Shown: piece after piece, positions 44,456 to 53,348 of the stretch
Position numbering within the stretch: the first letter of the stretch is position 1
Layout of the letters: the number at the start of each line of letters is the position of its first letter
DNA from: an uncultured Opitutia bacterium
GTDB lineage: Bacteria; Verrucomicrobiota; Verrucomicrobiia; Opitutales; Opitutaceae
Direction: 5' to 3'
Length of the DNA stretch: 64,000 nt
NCBI GenBank assembly: GCA_903862955.1
Contig: CAIPAH010000023.1
Span: forward strand, 124,001-188,000
Made by a program: the position numbers and the translations under genes
The notes under the pieces: model-generated
Told to the model about the DNA's origin: nothing
What the model saw: only the letters and a program-made list of their open reading frames with translations
The model's database searches: none

Positions 44456-44503
44456 CGGGGATGAAAGACCAGAGCATGCCAACGGCGAGGGGAGGGATGC
44501 GAC
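44456..44503. promoter_or_regulatory. Short divergent region between wzt-like and acyltransferase genes
   Basis: Forty-eight bases separate the two divergent starts. GGAGGG at 44491-44496, seven bases before ATG 44504, is a good plus-strand ribosome binding site. Promoters must overlap here or the coding ends; no clear boxes were identified. Confidence 0.4.
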
Positions 44504-45745
44504 ATGGCGGAAAGGGAGATTGCAGTGTTCGAAGCCTTCACGGTTTCGGCAAGGAAAAGCTCGTCCCTCGATGCGGGCAACGTGATCGTGGGGAAACACG
44601 CCGCCATGTCGGAACCCTCTTTTGCCATCCCCGAACAGGCGGTTCCTGGACCGGATGCCACCTATTATCCGCAACTGGATGGCCTCCGCGCCATCGCGGT
44701 CATGTCCGTGTTCATCGGCCATCTCGTCCCGCTCCGGTTTTTGCAGAAGATCGTCAGCTGGGGCGATACCGGCGTGATCCTGTTCTTTTGCCTGAGTGGT
44801 TTTCTTATCACGCGAATTCTCCTCCGGGTGCAAATTGATGGAACCGGCAATAGATGGATGAGCCTCCGGTCGTTTTATGTGCGACGGGTGCTCCGGATTT
44901 TTCCGATCTACTACCTCGTCATCGTGCTCGGCGTCCTCGTGGGCTATCCCCCGGTACGCGATCAGTTCCTGCGTCTGGTCACCTACAGCTTGAACGTCCC
45001 CGGCCTGCCTCCGACGGATCACCTGGGGGCCTTTTCCCATTTCTGGTCCCTCAGCGTGGAGGAACAATTTTACCTGTTCTGGCCGATGTTGGTCTTGTTT
45101 CTTCCGCGGCGAAATCTCCCGCATTTCATCGTGGGGTTGATTGGCTTGTCGCTTGGTTACCGACTGGCGTTCGCGCTGGCGGGGGCATCATACAAGCTGA
45201 TCTTCGCGAGCCTGTGGGGCTGTCTGGATTCACTCGGTCTTGGGGCCCTGCTGGCGATTGCGTGGGACGAGCCCAGCTGTCGGTGGGCACGCGGCCGCCG
45301 TTTTGTCCGAGTGGGAAAGATCTTCGGCGTCGTCTGGGCCCTGATGACCGTCGGCATCCTCGCCGGGGGCCTTGACTCCGAGTTCACGGGGTATCTTTGG
45401 TTCGCGGCGGTGTATTTCACCACGGCGGCGATTGCGTTCACCGGCCTGATCGCATTCGCGCTCAGCGGGAGCAAGAACTGGTGGGGAAAATTCCTGGAAA
45501 GCTGGCTGATGGTTCGCTTGGGGCGGATCAGCTACGGATTGTACGTCTATCACTTCTTCTTTCCCTACCTCCTGCTTTGGCTGGTGGGCCACCGGTATGT
45601 TCGGCTCACGTCGGCTTGGCACTACGCGGGATGGAGCATCTGCGGCAGCCTGGTCGTCGCCCTCCTGTCCTGGCGTTTCATCGAAAAACCCATCCTGAAC
45701 CTCAAGCGGCATTTCCGTTACGACGAGGGCCGGCGCGCAGCCTAG
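44504..45745 (+). CDS. Acyltransferase 3 family membrane protein (OafA-like)
   Basis: 413 residues from ATG 44504, chosen for its strong GGAGGG site; ATG 44606 is an alternative because the first 34 residues are not typical of the family. The core begins YYPQLDGLRAIAVMSVFIGH with the R-x10-H motif, followed by GVILFFCLSGFLITRILL, SHFWSLSVEEQFYLFWP and a C-terminal SYGLYVYHFFFPYLLLWL. About ten helices. It would O-acylate sugars at the periplasmic side. It is on the opposite strand to its neighbours and ends ten bases from the convergent cysN stop, and slightly lower GC than flanks suggests a later insertion. Confidence 0.9.
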   Translation: MAEREIAVFEAFTVSARKSSSLDAGNVIVGKHAAMSEPSFAIPEQAVPGPDATYYPQLDGLRAIAVMSVFIGHLVPLRFLQKIVSWGDTGVILFFCLSGFLITRILLRVQIDGTGNRWMSLRSFYVRRVLRIFPIYYLVIVLGVLVGYPPVRDQFLRLVTYSLNVPGLPPTDHLGAFSHFWSLSVEEQFYLFWPMLVLFLPRRNLPHFIVGLIGLSLGYRLAFALAGASYKLIFASLWGCLDSLGLGALLAIAWDEPSCRWARGRRFVRVGKIFGVVWALMTVGILAGGLDSEFTGYLWFAAVYFTTAAIAFTGLIAFALSGSKNWWGKFLESWLMVRLGRISYGLYVYHFFFPYLLLWLVGHRYVRLTSAWHYAGWSICGSLVVALLSWRFIEKPILNLKRHFRYDEGRRAA

Positions 45746-45755
45746 GCGTAAACCG

Positions 45756-47027
45756 TCAGAGGATCATGCCGGCCGCGACCGTCGTGTTGTCGGCCGCATC
45801 CACCAGGATCAGGCAGCCGGTCTGGCGGTTCTTGCGGTAGCTGTCGTAGCACAGCGGCGCCGAGGTGTGCAGGGTGACGCGGGCAAGGTCGTTCATGGCG
45901 AGCGGCAATGCGTTCTGATTGCGGTGCAGCGTGGTGATGTCGAGTTTGTAGCGCACCTGCGTGATCGTGCACGCGATCGCGTTGCTCGTGTGGCGCAGGA
46001 CGTAGCGGCGCGCCGGGTCGAACGGGGTCGCGGAAAGCCAGCAAAGCATGCTCTCGAATTCCTGGCCCGTGGTCGGCTGGTTGTTCGGCTTCGCCAGCAG
46101 GTCCCCGCGGGCCAGCGGCAGGGGCGGATCGGTTTCCAGCACGACGGACATCGGGTGAAAGGCCTCGTTCACCGGTCCGCCGGGACCGTGGATGGCCGTG
46201 ACGCGGGCGCACTGGCGGGAGGGAAAATGCATGATCTCCTCGCCCGGGCGGAAGATCCCGCTGGCGACCTGGCCGGCGCAACCTTGGAAGGAAGGGGCCG
46301 CGTCACTGGGGCCGATCACCAGTTGCACCGGGAAGCGCGCGTCGACGTGGTTGATCTCGTTACCGACGTAGACGGTCTCGAGCGTGTAGAGCAGCGGGGG
46401 GCCGTCGAACCACGAGAGGCGCGCGGACTTTTCCACGACGTTGTCACCCGTCAGCGCGGCAATCGGGATGAACTGGATGTCGAGGCCCTCGAGCCGCTCG
46501 GCATACGCCATGAACTGGTTGCGCACGTGCTCAAAGGCGTCCTGGCGGAAATCGACCAGGTCCATTTTGTTCACGCAGACGATGAGGTGCTTGATCCGCA
46601 GCAGCGAGGCGAGGAAAGCGTGGCGGCAGGTTTGCTCCGTCAGACCGTTGCGCACGTCGACGAGCAGCAGCGCGAGTTGCGCCGACGAGGCGCCGGTCAC
46701 CATGTTGCGGGTGTATTCGAAGTGACCGGGGCAATCCGCGAGGATGAACTTGCGCCGCGGCGTCGCAAAATAGCGGTAGGCGACGTCGATGGTGATGCCC
46801 CGCTCGCGCTCGGCGCGGAGGCCGTCGGTCAAAAGCGCGAGGTTCGTCGCCGGGTCGCCGCGCCGCACGCTGGCCTGTTGCACCGCTTCCCATTGGTCCT
46901 CGAAGATGGACTTGGTGTCATGCAGCAGCCGGCCGAGCAGCGTGCTCTTCCCGTCGTCCACGTTGCCGCACGTGATCAGGCGCAGCAGATCCATGGTGGG
47001 ACGAGTGGTGGGGGAGAGGTCAGGCAT
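45756..47027 (-). CDS. cysN: Sulfate adenylyltransferase subunit 1 (GTPase)
   Basis: 423 residues from ATG 47027; TTG 47039 and ATG 46994 are alternatives. G-motifs are complete: CGNVDDGKSTLLGRL (G1), RGITIDVAYRYF (G2), LADCPGHFEYTRNM (G3) and CVNKMDLVDF (G4), with elongation-factor-like domains II and III behind. With CysD it makes APS from ATP and sulfate, driven by GTP. It is shorter than enterobacterial CysN and has no fused kinase, consistent with the separate cysC. No APS/PAPS reductase is nearby, so the product is more likely used for sulfation than for cysteine synthesis. Confidence 0.93.
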   Translation of the reverse strand: MPDLSPTTRPTMDLLRLITCGNVDDGKSTLLGRLLHDTKSIFEDQWEAVQQASVRRGDPATNLALLTDGLRAERERGITIDVAYRYFATPRRKFILADCPGHFEYTRNMVTGASSAQLALLLVDVRNGLTEQTCRHAFLASLLRIKHLIVCVNKMDLVDFRQDAFEHVRNQFMAYAERLEGLDIQFIPIAALTGDNVVEKSARLSWFDGPPLLYTLETVYVGNEINHVDARFPVQLVIGPSDAAPSFQGCAGQVASGIFRPGEEIMHFPSRQCARVTAIHGPGGPVNEAFHPMSVVLETDPPLPLARGDLLAKPNNQPTTGQEFESMLCWLSATPFDPARRYVLRHTSNAIACTITQVRYKLDITTLHRNQNALPLAMNDLARVTLHTSAPLCYDSYRKNRQTGCLILVDAADNTTVAAGMIL

Positions 47028-47048
47028 GGGTGTCCGCAATTTCGTCCG

Positions 47049-47954
47049 TCAAAAATAGCCGGCTCGCTTCCGATCCTCCATCGCTGAGTCGGAGCGGCGG
47101 TCGTCATAGCGCGTCCCGCGCTCCGTCTGCCGCGCCGCGGCGACCTCCGCGATGATTTCCTCGAGCGTGCTGGCACGGGAGCGGACGGCGCCGGTGCAGG
47201 TGAGGTCGCCGACGGTGCGGAAACGGACCCGCTCCCGGGAAACCTGCTCACCGGCCTGCAGCGGCAGCAGCGGTGACGCGGCCAGCAGCGTGCCGTTCCG
47301 CAGGAAGACGTCGCGCTCGTGCGAGAAATACAGCGAGGGCAGCGGGAGTTTTTCGCGCGCAATGTAGGCCCACACGTCCAGCTCGGTCCAGTTGCTGAGC
47401 GGGAAAACGCGGAAGTGCTCACCGGGGTTTTTCCGGCCGTTGTAGAGATTCCACAGCTCCGGGCGCTGGTGATGCGGGTGCCAGTGCCCCGACGCGTCGC
47501 GGTGCGAAAAAATTCGCTCCTTCGCGCGGGCCTTTTCCTCGTCGCGCCGTCCGCCGCCGATGGCGGCGTCGAAATTCAGCTCGGCGATGGCGTCCAGCAG
47601 CGTGACGGACTGCAGGGCGTTGCGGCTGGCGTTGGCGCCGGTTTCCTCGACAGCGCGGCCCCGGTCGAGCGTGTCCTGCACCGTGCGGACGAGCAGGCGA
47701 AAGCCGAGTTCGCGGGCGAGGCGGTCCCGGAATTCGAGTGTCTCGGCAAAATTGTGCCCCGTGTCGATGTGCAGCAGCGGAAACGGCGCGGGTCCGGGCG
47801 CGAACGCCCGGCGGGCCAGAGCGGCGAGCACGAGCGAGTCTTTGCCGCCGGAGAACAGGATGGCGGTGCGGGGAAATTGTGCGGCCGCCTCGCGGAGGAT
47901 GTGGATGGCCTCGTGCTCGAGCGCATCAATCTGACTCAGGTGCAACCGGGACAT
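47049..47954 (-). CDS. cysD: Sulfate adenylyltransferase subunit 2
   Basis: 301 residues from ATG 47954; the frame continues upstream but overlaps cysC. The PP-loop is TAILFSGGKDSLVLAALA, followed by LLHIDTGHNFAETLEFRD, AAIGGGRRDEEKARAKERIF and the C-terminal arm VGDLTCTGAVRSRA, all typical of CysD. It is the adenylyl-transferring subunit, producing APS in the cytosol together with CysN, encoded 21 bases downstream. It lies eight bases after cysC on the same strand. Confidence 0.94.
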   Translation of the reverse strand: MSRLHLSQIDALEHEAIHILREAAAQFPRTAILFSGGKDSLVLAALARRAFAPGPAPFPLLHIDTGHNFAETLEFRDRLARELGFRLLVRTVQDTLDRGRAVEETGANASRNALQSVTLLDAIAELNFDAAIGGGRRDEEKARAKERIFSHRDASGHWHPHHQRPELWNLYNGRKNPGEHFRVFPLSNWTELDVWAYIAREKLPLPSLYFSHERDVFLRNGTLLAASPLLPLQAGEQVSRERVRFRTVGDLTCTGAVRSRASTLEEIIAEVAAARQTERGTRYDDRRSDSAMEDRKRAGYF

Positions 47955-47962
47955 GCCGCGAT

Positions 47963-48514
47963 TCAGGGGGAAAGGGCCGGCAGGCGTTGCAGTACGAACT
48001 GCAGCAGCACGGCGGAGGATTCGGTGGGGATTTGCGTGGCAGTGTGGATCACGAGGTCGGCCTGTAGAGGCGCTTCGAATGGCGAGGACATGCCGGTCAT
48101 TTGGGGCACGTTGCCCTGCTGGGCGCGGGAGTAGAGGCCCTTGACGTCGCGCTGCTGGCAGACAGCGAGCGGCGCGTCCACGAAGACGAGCGAGCAGCGG
48201 TCCCGCCCGATGATGTCGGCCACCATCGTGCGGTTGGCTTGCAGCGGGGTAATGAAGGAAGCGACGGAGCAGAGTCCCGAATCTGCAGCGAGGCGGGCAA
48301 CCTGCGCCGCGCGCCGCAAGTTTTCCGCGCGGTCGGCGGCGGAAAAGCCCAGCCCTTGGCACAGCCCGGTGCGCAGGGCGTCACCGTCCAGCGCCAGCAT
48401 CGGCCATCCGCGCCCGCGGAGGTCGGCGATCAAGGCGTTGGCCAGCGTGGATTTGCCCGCGCCGGAGAGACCGCAGAGCCAGAAGACGTGTCCGGGAGAT
48501 GGAGAGCGGGCCAT
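47963..48514 (-). CDS. cysC: Adenylylsulfate (APS) kinase
   Basis: 183 residues from ATG 48514, two bases after the permease gene; an open frame runs further upstream inside that gene. P-loop GLSGAGKST (15-23), LDGDALRTGLCQGLGFSAAD with the conserved Asp pair, ENLRRAAQVARLAADSG and FVDAPLAVCQQRDVKGLY fit CysC. It phosphorylates APS to PAPS, the sulfate donor of the sulfotransferase at 42203-43024. Being placed between an exporter permease and cysD ties PAPS supply to polysaccharide export. Confidence 0.93.
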   Translation of the reverse strand: MARSPSPGHVFWLCGLSGAGKSTLANALIADLRGRGWPMLALDGDALRTGLCQGLGFSAADRAENLRRAAQVARLAADSGLCSVASFITPLQANRTMVADIIGRDRCSLVFVDAPLAVCQQRDVKGLYSRAQQGNVPQMTGMSSPFEAPLQADLVIHTATQIPTESSAVLLQFVLQRLPALSP

Positions 48515-48516
48515 GG

Positions 48517-49353
48517 TCAGAGCACGTCGGCGAAGGCTGGTTTCATCTTCTGGAAGGCCAGATGACCCAGGATGCAGATGAGGAACCCGGCGAGATACAG
48601 GTAGCCGAGATGGTGGTAATTGATGGGGCGGGCCCAGAGGGCGGCATCGCGGGCGAGGTCGATCGCCAGCAGCAGGGGATTGAAACGAACGTAAGGCCAG
48701 GCTGCGGGATATTTCTGGGCCGTGAAGAACACGCCGCTGGCCCACATCAGGGCCATCGAAAGGAAGGCGGTGATCTGGTTGATGTCGCGGAAGAAGACGC
48801 CGAGCGCCGAAAGCAGCCAGCTGATGCCCAGGCCAAACAGGATGAGGGGCAGGATGATGACGGGCAGCCACAAGGTCGACACGGGCAGGCCACGGCCAAA
48901 CAAGAGCAGGCTGGCCAGGACCAGTCCCAGGCTGATGAGCAGGTGGAACAGGGCGCCGCCGACCGTGGAGGCCGGCAGGATCTCGAGGGGAAAGACCACC
49001 TTCTTCACGAAGTTGGGATTGGAGATGATCGTGGTCGGCGAGACGCCGAGGATTTCCGCCAGAAAGTGGAAGAGGGTGAGGCTCAGGAAGATTCCGAGCC
49101 CGTAATCCAGTTTGGTTTCATTGGGGACCACGCCGTAATGTCCGCCAAAGATGTAGCCGAGCACGACGACATACAGTCCGAGCATTAAAAGGGGGTTGAG
49201 GAGCGACCAAACCAGGCCCAGATGGCTGCCCTTGTGGCGCAATTCGACATTGCGCAGCGTGAACTGCCAGAGCAGTTCACGCTGTCGCCACAAGTCTACG
49301 ACAAAGGCGAGGGGAGCGGGGCGCGGGGGACGCGGAGGAGGATCCTGGCTCAT
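48517..49353 (-). CDS. wzm: ABC-2 type polysaccharide exporter permease (Wzm-like)
   Basis: A 278-residue protein with six membrane helices and the ABC-2 pattern: ELLWQFTLRNVELRHKGSHL, GLVWSLLNPLLMLGLYVVV, IISNPNFVKKVVFPLEILP and ALGVFFRDINQITAFL. Wzm/KpsM-type permeases form the channel for undecaprenyl-linked polysaccharide. Its ATPase partner is encoded about 4 kb away at 43028-44455, separated by cysC, cysD, cysN and a plus-strand acyltransferase. It is the first gene of the minus-strand polysaccharide run and is divergent from the TolC-like gene. Confidence 0.93.
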   Translation of the reverse strand: MSQDPPPRPPRPAPLAFVVDLWRQRELLWQFTLRNVELRHKGSHLGLVWSLLNPLLMLGLYVVVLGYIFGGHYGVVPNETKLDYGLGIFLSLTLFHFLAEILGVSPTTIISNPNFVKKVVFPLEILPASTVGGALFHLLISLGLVLASLLLFGRGLPVSTLWLPVIILPLILFGLGISWLLSALGVFFRDINQITAFLSMALMWASGVFFTAQKYPAAWPYVRFNPLLLAIDLARDAALWARPINYHHLGYLYLAGFLICILGHLAFQKMKPAFADVL

Positions 49354-49583
49354 GTGGAGAAGACGTTGTGAGCGGGATGCTTAGTAAAGGCAATTCAACG
49401 CGCAGGCGTGCGGTGCGGGCGCGAAACCGTCGCGCATGGACATTCCTCCAGCCTTCTGATTCGTTGGATTTGGCCGCTCGCTTTTGTGGTGGAACCACTG
49501 CACTTCAAAGGCGTCCTCCAGACCATACCATCGCCTAACTCATCCCTGCGCCCTTGGTGACGCTGGGATTCCACCCCCGAACC
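49354..49583. promoter_or_regulatory. Divergent intergenic region between wzm-like and TolC-like genes
   Basis: These 230 bases separate the polysaccharide run (minus) from the export operon (plus) and are less GC-rich than the genes. Promoters for both are expected. I could not assign boxes with confidence. Short open frames here lack any family features. Confidence 0.4.
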
Positions 49584-50957
49584 ATGCTCCGACTCACCCG
49601 TCTCCTCGCCCTCGGCTTCGCCAGCATCTCCCTCATCGCACCTGCCGTCCGCTCTGCGACGTATGCCTCCACACCGCTGCCGCTGCCCGAGACCTATTTT
49701 CCCGCGCTGAAGACGATCTTGGAAACGGCGGTCAAGCAGTCGCCGCGCATGATTGCCAAAAACGCCGATAACGCCGCGGCTGAGGGCAACCGCATCGTGC
49801 AACGGGCGGGCCAGCTGCCGTCAGTCAATGGCTGGGCGCAATACTTCCCGTGGGACTGGCAGGATCGGCGCGATCTGACGAAGACCACCATGACCACCAA
49901 GCTCAATTACAACGTCACCGTGAACCAGCCGATCTACCACTGGGGCGCGCTGCAGAACAACACCCGCATCGGCGAGCTCCAACTGCGCATGACCCAGGGA
50001 CAAACGGCGGATGGCTATCGCATCCTCGTGCAGGAAATTCGCTCCCAGTTTCTCTCGCTCATCGTTAAGAAAGCCACGTTGGCCAGAACCCACCTGAGCC
50101 GGCAGATGGCCGAGGACAACTATGCGGCATCCAAGGTGAAGCTGGAGAAGAAGGTGATTTCCGACGCCGACATGTTCATGCCCACGTTCTCCCGCGACCA
50201 GGCGCAGCTGATGGAAGACCGCGTCAGTGAAGATTATGAGAATGCCAAGTCGGTCTTCGCGAAGCTCTGCGGCACATCCATCCTGAGCGACGACCAGATT
50301 CCCAACGAGATCCCGGACGTTTCCGATCCTGCGCCGGCACTCGAACCGATCCTGCATGCCTACATCAGCCAGCCGGAGCCGGAATCCTTCGCACTCAAAT
50401 CCCTCGGGGACCAGATCGAGGTGGAGAAACTCACCTACAAGAACACCGACATCCGGCTACGGCCCAACTTCAACTTCGTTGCGGGCACCAGTCTGGACCA
50501 GCAGAGCTACACGACCAACATCGCGCAGAAATACGCGGTGACGGACTATTTCGTTGGCGTGCAGCTGAACTGGGCGATCTTTGATGGCTTCGCAGTTTCA
50601 GGCGCCAAGGCCAGTTCGCTGGCCCGCCGCCGCCAGCTGGAGCAGAGCTACAAGAGCCTTTCGGCCGACCTGGTGGATGCGGCCCGTAGCCAATACAAGC
50701 AGATCGGGTTCTCCCGCCGTTCCATGGAACTCTCGAATCGACTGCTGAATGGCAGCGTCGGGGCGTTGCGGGAAAAGAAAGCCGACCTCGCCCGCGGCCT
50801 GGCCTCCGAGATCGATGTGAACACCTTCCAAATCCAGCTCGCGGACGCCCAGATCAATGCCTACGTCTCGCGGTCTGACTACCTGATCAAGTCGAGTGAC
50901 TTCCTGTCCACGACGATGCAGGATCCCGCTCTCGCCAACCTCCCCAACAAGCCATGA
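49584..50957 (+). CDS. TolC-family outer-membrane efflux protein
   Basis: 457 residues from ATG 49584, chosen because it gives a good signal peptide (MLRLTRLLALGFASISLIAP, cleavage near AVRSA); the frame is open from TTG 49554. The mature part has two long helical halves, each with coiled-coil stretches and beta segments (NYNVTVNQPIYHWGALQNN; VTDYFVGVQLNWAIFDGF), the pattern of TolC/OEP proteins. It would form the outer-membrane duct for the adaptor and ABC genes that follow; its stop overlaps the adaptor start by four bases. Confidence 0.85.
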   Translation: MLRLTRLLALGFASISLIAPAVRSATYASTPLPLPETYFPALKTILETAVKQSPRMIAKNADNAAAEGNRIVQRAGQLPSVNGWAQYFPWDWQDRRDLTKTTMTTKLNYNVTVNQPIYHWGALQNNTRIGELQLRMTQGQTADGYRILVQEIRSQFLSLIVKKATLARTHLSRQMAEDNYAASKVKLEKKVISDADMFMPTFSRDQAQLMEDRVSEDYENAKSVFAKLCGTSILSDDQIPNEIPDVSDPAPALEPILHAYISQPEPESFALKSLGDQIEVEKLTYKNTDIRLRPNFNFVAGTSLDQQSYTTNIAQKYAVTDYFVGVQLNWAIFDGFAVSGAKASSLARRRQLEQSYKSLSADLVDAARSQYKQIGFSRRSMELSNRLLNGSVGALREKKADLARGLASEIDVNTFQIQLADAQINAYVSRSDYLIKSSDFLSTTMQDPALANLPNKP

Positions 50958-52054
50958 ACAAACGCTGGTTGATTGCGGCGGCCGCCGTTGTGGTCGTCGG
51001 TTTAATCCTCTTCGCCGTCGTCAAGCCGACGGCTCGTGTGGCGGCCGTGGTGCCTGGCGTGGCCCTCAAGGTCGTGACCGGCAGTGTCACGGTCCAGGCG
51101 GAGTTCGCCATGGAGCTCAAGAGCGAGATCAGCGGGCGCATCATGAAGAGCGAGCTCGACATGGGCGGGAAGATTCCCGCCGGCACCGTCCTCGCGCAAA
51201 TCGACCCGGGCGACCTCCAGCTCACCATGGAGCAGACCGAGAACGACTACGAAGCGGCGAAAAAGCGCATCGCGGTCGGCTCGGCCATCAAACTCGACCT
51301 CGAAACGGCCCGCGAGTCCCTCGACAACTACGAGCGGCTGACCAAGACGGGCCAGTATCCGCCCGCGGAACTCGAGAAGCAACGCCGTCTGGTCAAGCAG
51401 ATCGAGCAGAGCCTCGCCCGCGAAGAGGTCGCGAACAAGCAGCTCCTCGACAACTACGAGAACACCATCAAGGTCCAGCACCGTCAGCTCGACAAGATGA
51501 CGATCACCGCGCCGTTCGAGGGCATCGTCTCCGCGGTCTTTGCCCGTCCGGGTGATCTGATTGGCTCCAATTCCCCGATCGCCACGCTCATTTCCACCAG
51601 CCGCACCGTCGAGGCCAAGATCAGCCAGGAGGACTTCGCCGTCATCAAGCTTGGGCAGAAGGCCACGGTTCGCTTCCTCGGGCGCGATTTCGAAACCTAT
51701 CAGGCCGAGGTCGTGCAGATCCTTCCGACCGCGGATCCCGAGACGCAGCGCTACCTCGTTCATCTCGACGTGAAATGCCCCGCCGACGTGCTCGTGCCGG
51801 GCCTGACGGGCGAGGTGAACATCATCGTCGGCGAGCGCAAGTCCCAGACCCTGATTCCCCGCCGCGCGCTGTTCGGCAACAATGTCTACGTCGTGGAAGA
51901 TGGCCATGTGCGCCTGCGCAAGGTGGAGCCGGGCTACGTCAGCATGAACATCGTCGAAATCACCAAGGGCCTCGCCCCGGGGGATCTCGTCGTCGTCGAG
52001 GAGCTGGACAAGTTCCGCGACGGTGACCGCGTGCGGACGGAGCTCGTGAAATAA
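50954..52054 (+). CDS. HlyD/RND-type periplasmic adaptor protein
   Basis: A 366-residue membrane-fusion protein. One N-terminal membrane anchor (WLIAAAAVVVVGLILFAVV), then a biotinyl-lipoyl half (EISGRIMKSELDMGGKIPAG), a helical hairpin at about 85-175, the second lipoyl half (MTITAPFEGIVSAVFARPGD) and beta-barrel domains (VEAKISQEDFAVIKLGQKA). It should bridge the inner-membrane ABC permease to the TolC-like protein. ATGA overlap with the TolC-like gene (50954-50957). DevB and MacA are the nearest functional analogues. Confidence 0.87.
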   Translation: MNKRWLIAAAAVVVVGLILFAVVKPTARVAAVVPGVALKVVTGSVTVQAEFAMELKSEISGRIMKSELDMGGKIPAGTVLAQIDPGDLQLTMEQTENDYEAAKKRIAVGSAIKLDLETARESLDNYERLTKTGQYPPAELEKQRRLVKQIEQSLAREEVANKQLLDNYENTIKVQHRQLDKMTITAPFEGIVSAVFARPGDLIGSNSPIATLISTSRTVEAKISQEDFAVIKLGQKATVRFLGRDFETYQAEVVQILPTADPETQRYLVHLDVKCPADVLVPGLTGEVNIIVGERKSQTLIPRRALFGNNVYVVEDGHVRLRKVEPGYVSMNIVEITKGLAPGDLVVVEELDKFRDGDRVRTELVK

Positions 52055-52100
52055 CCGCGCCGTCTGCCGGCTGCGTTACCGTCCCAGCGCCACGTCTCCC

Positions 52101-53342
52101 ATGTCTCCCAATCTCCGCATTGCCTGCCGCTTCCTCACCGCGAAGAAGCGCGCCATGCTGATGAGCCTGTCGTGCACCGTGCTGGGCGTCGGCCTGTTCA
52201 TTGTGACGCAGGCCACTACGAGCGGCTTCGAGGATTTCTTCATCAAGACCATCCTTGGCACCGACGGCGCGCTGCGCATCCAGGACCAGATCCAGGACAC
52301 GCTGCGCAGCATGAACGGCGGCGCCGGCTCGGACTTTTTGTTCAGTCACCGCGACGGCGTGAAATACATCGAGGGCGTCGAGGAGCCCAAGGCCGTGATC
52401 AGCGCGCTCCGGGAATTCTCCAACGTCTCCGGCACGTCCGCCGTCCTGCGGGGCAACGTGCTTGTGCGCAGCTCGTTTAAGAACGAGAGCGCGCAGGTCT
52501 TCGGCATCGATCTGGACGAGCATCTCAAGGTGTCCGACCTCAACCACCAGATCGTGCAGGGGGATCTCTCCACGTTCCGCGAGGCTCCGACCGGCGCGCT
52601 GGTGGGCAAGGTGCTGGCCGACCGCCTGCAGCTGGACGTGGGCAACTCATTCCTATTGGACGTGCAGGGCCAGTTGCGCCGCTTCCGGGTGAGCGCGATC
52701 TACGAGACGGGCATCGCAGACGTCGACAAGGCCCGCGTGTACGTGCACATTAACGAAGCGCGCTCGCTCCTAAAAAAGCCGATCGGCGTGACCTTCATCC
52801 AGGTCAACCTGTTTGACAAGAACCGGGCGCCGCAGGATGCGGCTCAAATGCAGGAGGTCCTGCGCCACAGCGCGAGCCCCTGGCAGGAGAGGGAGAAAGC
52901 GTGGCTGTCGGCGTTTCGCGCCCTCAGCGTTTCGTCCGCCATCACTGTGTCGGTCTTCACGCTCATTGCCGGCCTCGCGATGTTCAACACGCTGGCGATG
53001 ATCGTCCTCGAGAAGACCAAGGACATCGCGATCCTCCGCTCGATGGGCTATGAGCGCCGCGACATCACGCAGATCTTCCTCTGGCAGGCCGCCATCGTCC
53101 TCGCGATCGGCGCGGTCCTCGGCGCGCTGGTGGGCGCCGTCGGAACCTTCGCCGTGTCGCTGATCCCGCTGCCGATCAACGGCATCTTCAAGACCGAGAC
53201 CTTTCAGGTGTCCTGGAACGCCTGGCATTACGTCGAGGCCGTGCTCACCGCCGCCATCATGGTGATGGCCGCCAGCATCATCCCCGCCCGCCGCGCCGCG
53301 CGGCTCGAGCCGGGCGACATCGTGCGCGGCACCGCGCAATAA
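52101..53342 (+). CDS. ABC transporter permease of the LolC/E-MacB (FtsX) type
   Basis: A 413-residue permease with four membrane helices: one N-terminal (MSLSCTVLGVGLFIVTQATT), a large periplasmic MacB-core-like domain of about 230 residues, then three C-terminal helices (VFTLIAGLAMFNTLAMIVL, LWQAAIVLAIGAVLGALVG and a last one). LEKTKDIAILRSMGYERRDI is the coupling helix typical of LolC/E and MacB. In a tripartite system it powers extrusion of substrate through the TolC-like duct. Substrate unknown; lipoprotein release or export of a small molecule or glycolipid are options. Confidence 0.85.
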   Translation: MSPNLRIACRFLTAKKRAMLMSLSCTVLGVGLFIVTQATTSGFEDFFIKTILGTDGALRIQDQIQDTLRSMNGGAGSDFLFSHRDGVKYIEGVEEPKAVISALREFSNVSGTSAVLRGNVLVRSSFKNESAQVFGIDLDEHLKVSDLNHQIVQGDLSTFREAPTGALVGKVLADRLQLDVGNSFLLDVQGQLRRFRVSAIYETGIADVDKARVYVHINEARSLLKKPIGVTFIQVNLFDKNRAPQDAAQMQEVLRHSASPWQEREKAWLSAFRALSVSSAITVSVFTLIAGLAMFNTLAMIVLEKTKDIAILRSMGYERRDITQIFLWQAAIVLAIGAVLGALVGAVGTFAVSLIPLPINGIFKTETFQVSWNAWHYVEAVLTAAIMVMAASIIPARRAARLEPGDIVRGTAQ

Positions 53343-53348
53343 CCCGCC

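Noticed and set aside
49395-49802. A 135-codon minus-strand frame between the wzm-like and TolC-like genes
   Set aside because: Overlaps the TolC-like signal peptide region in antisense and has a low-complexity Arg/Gly/Glu composition.
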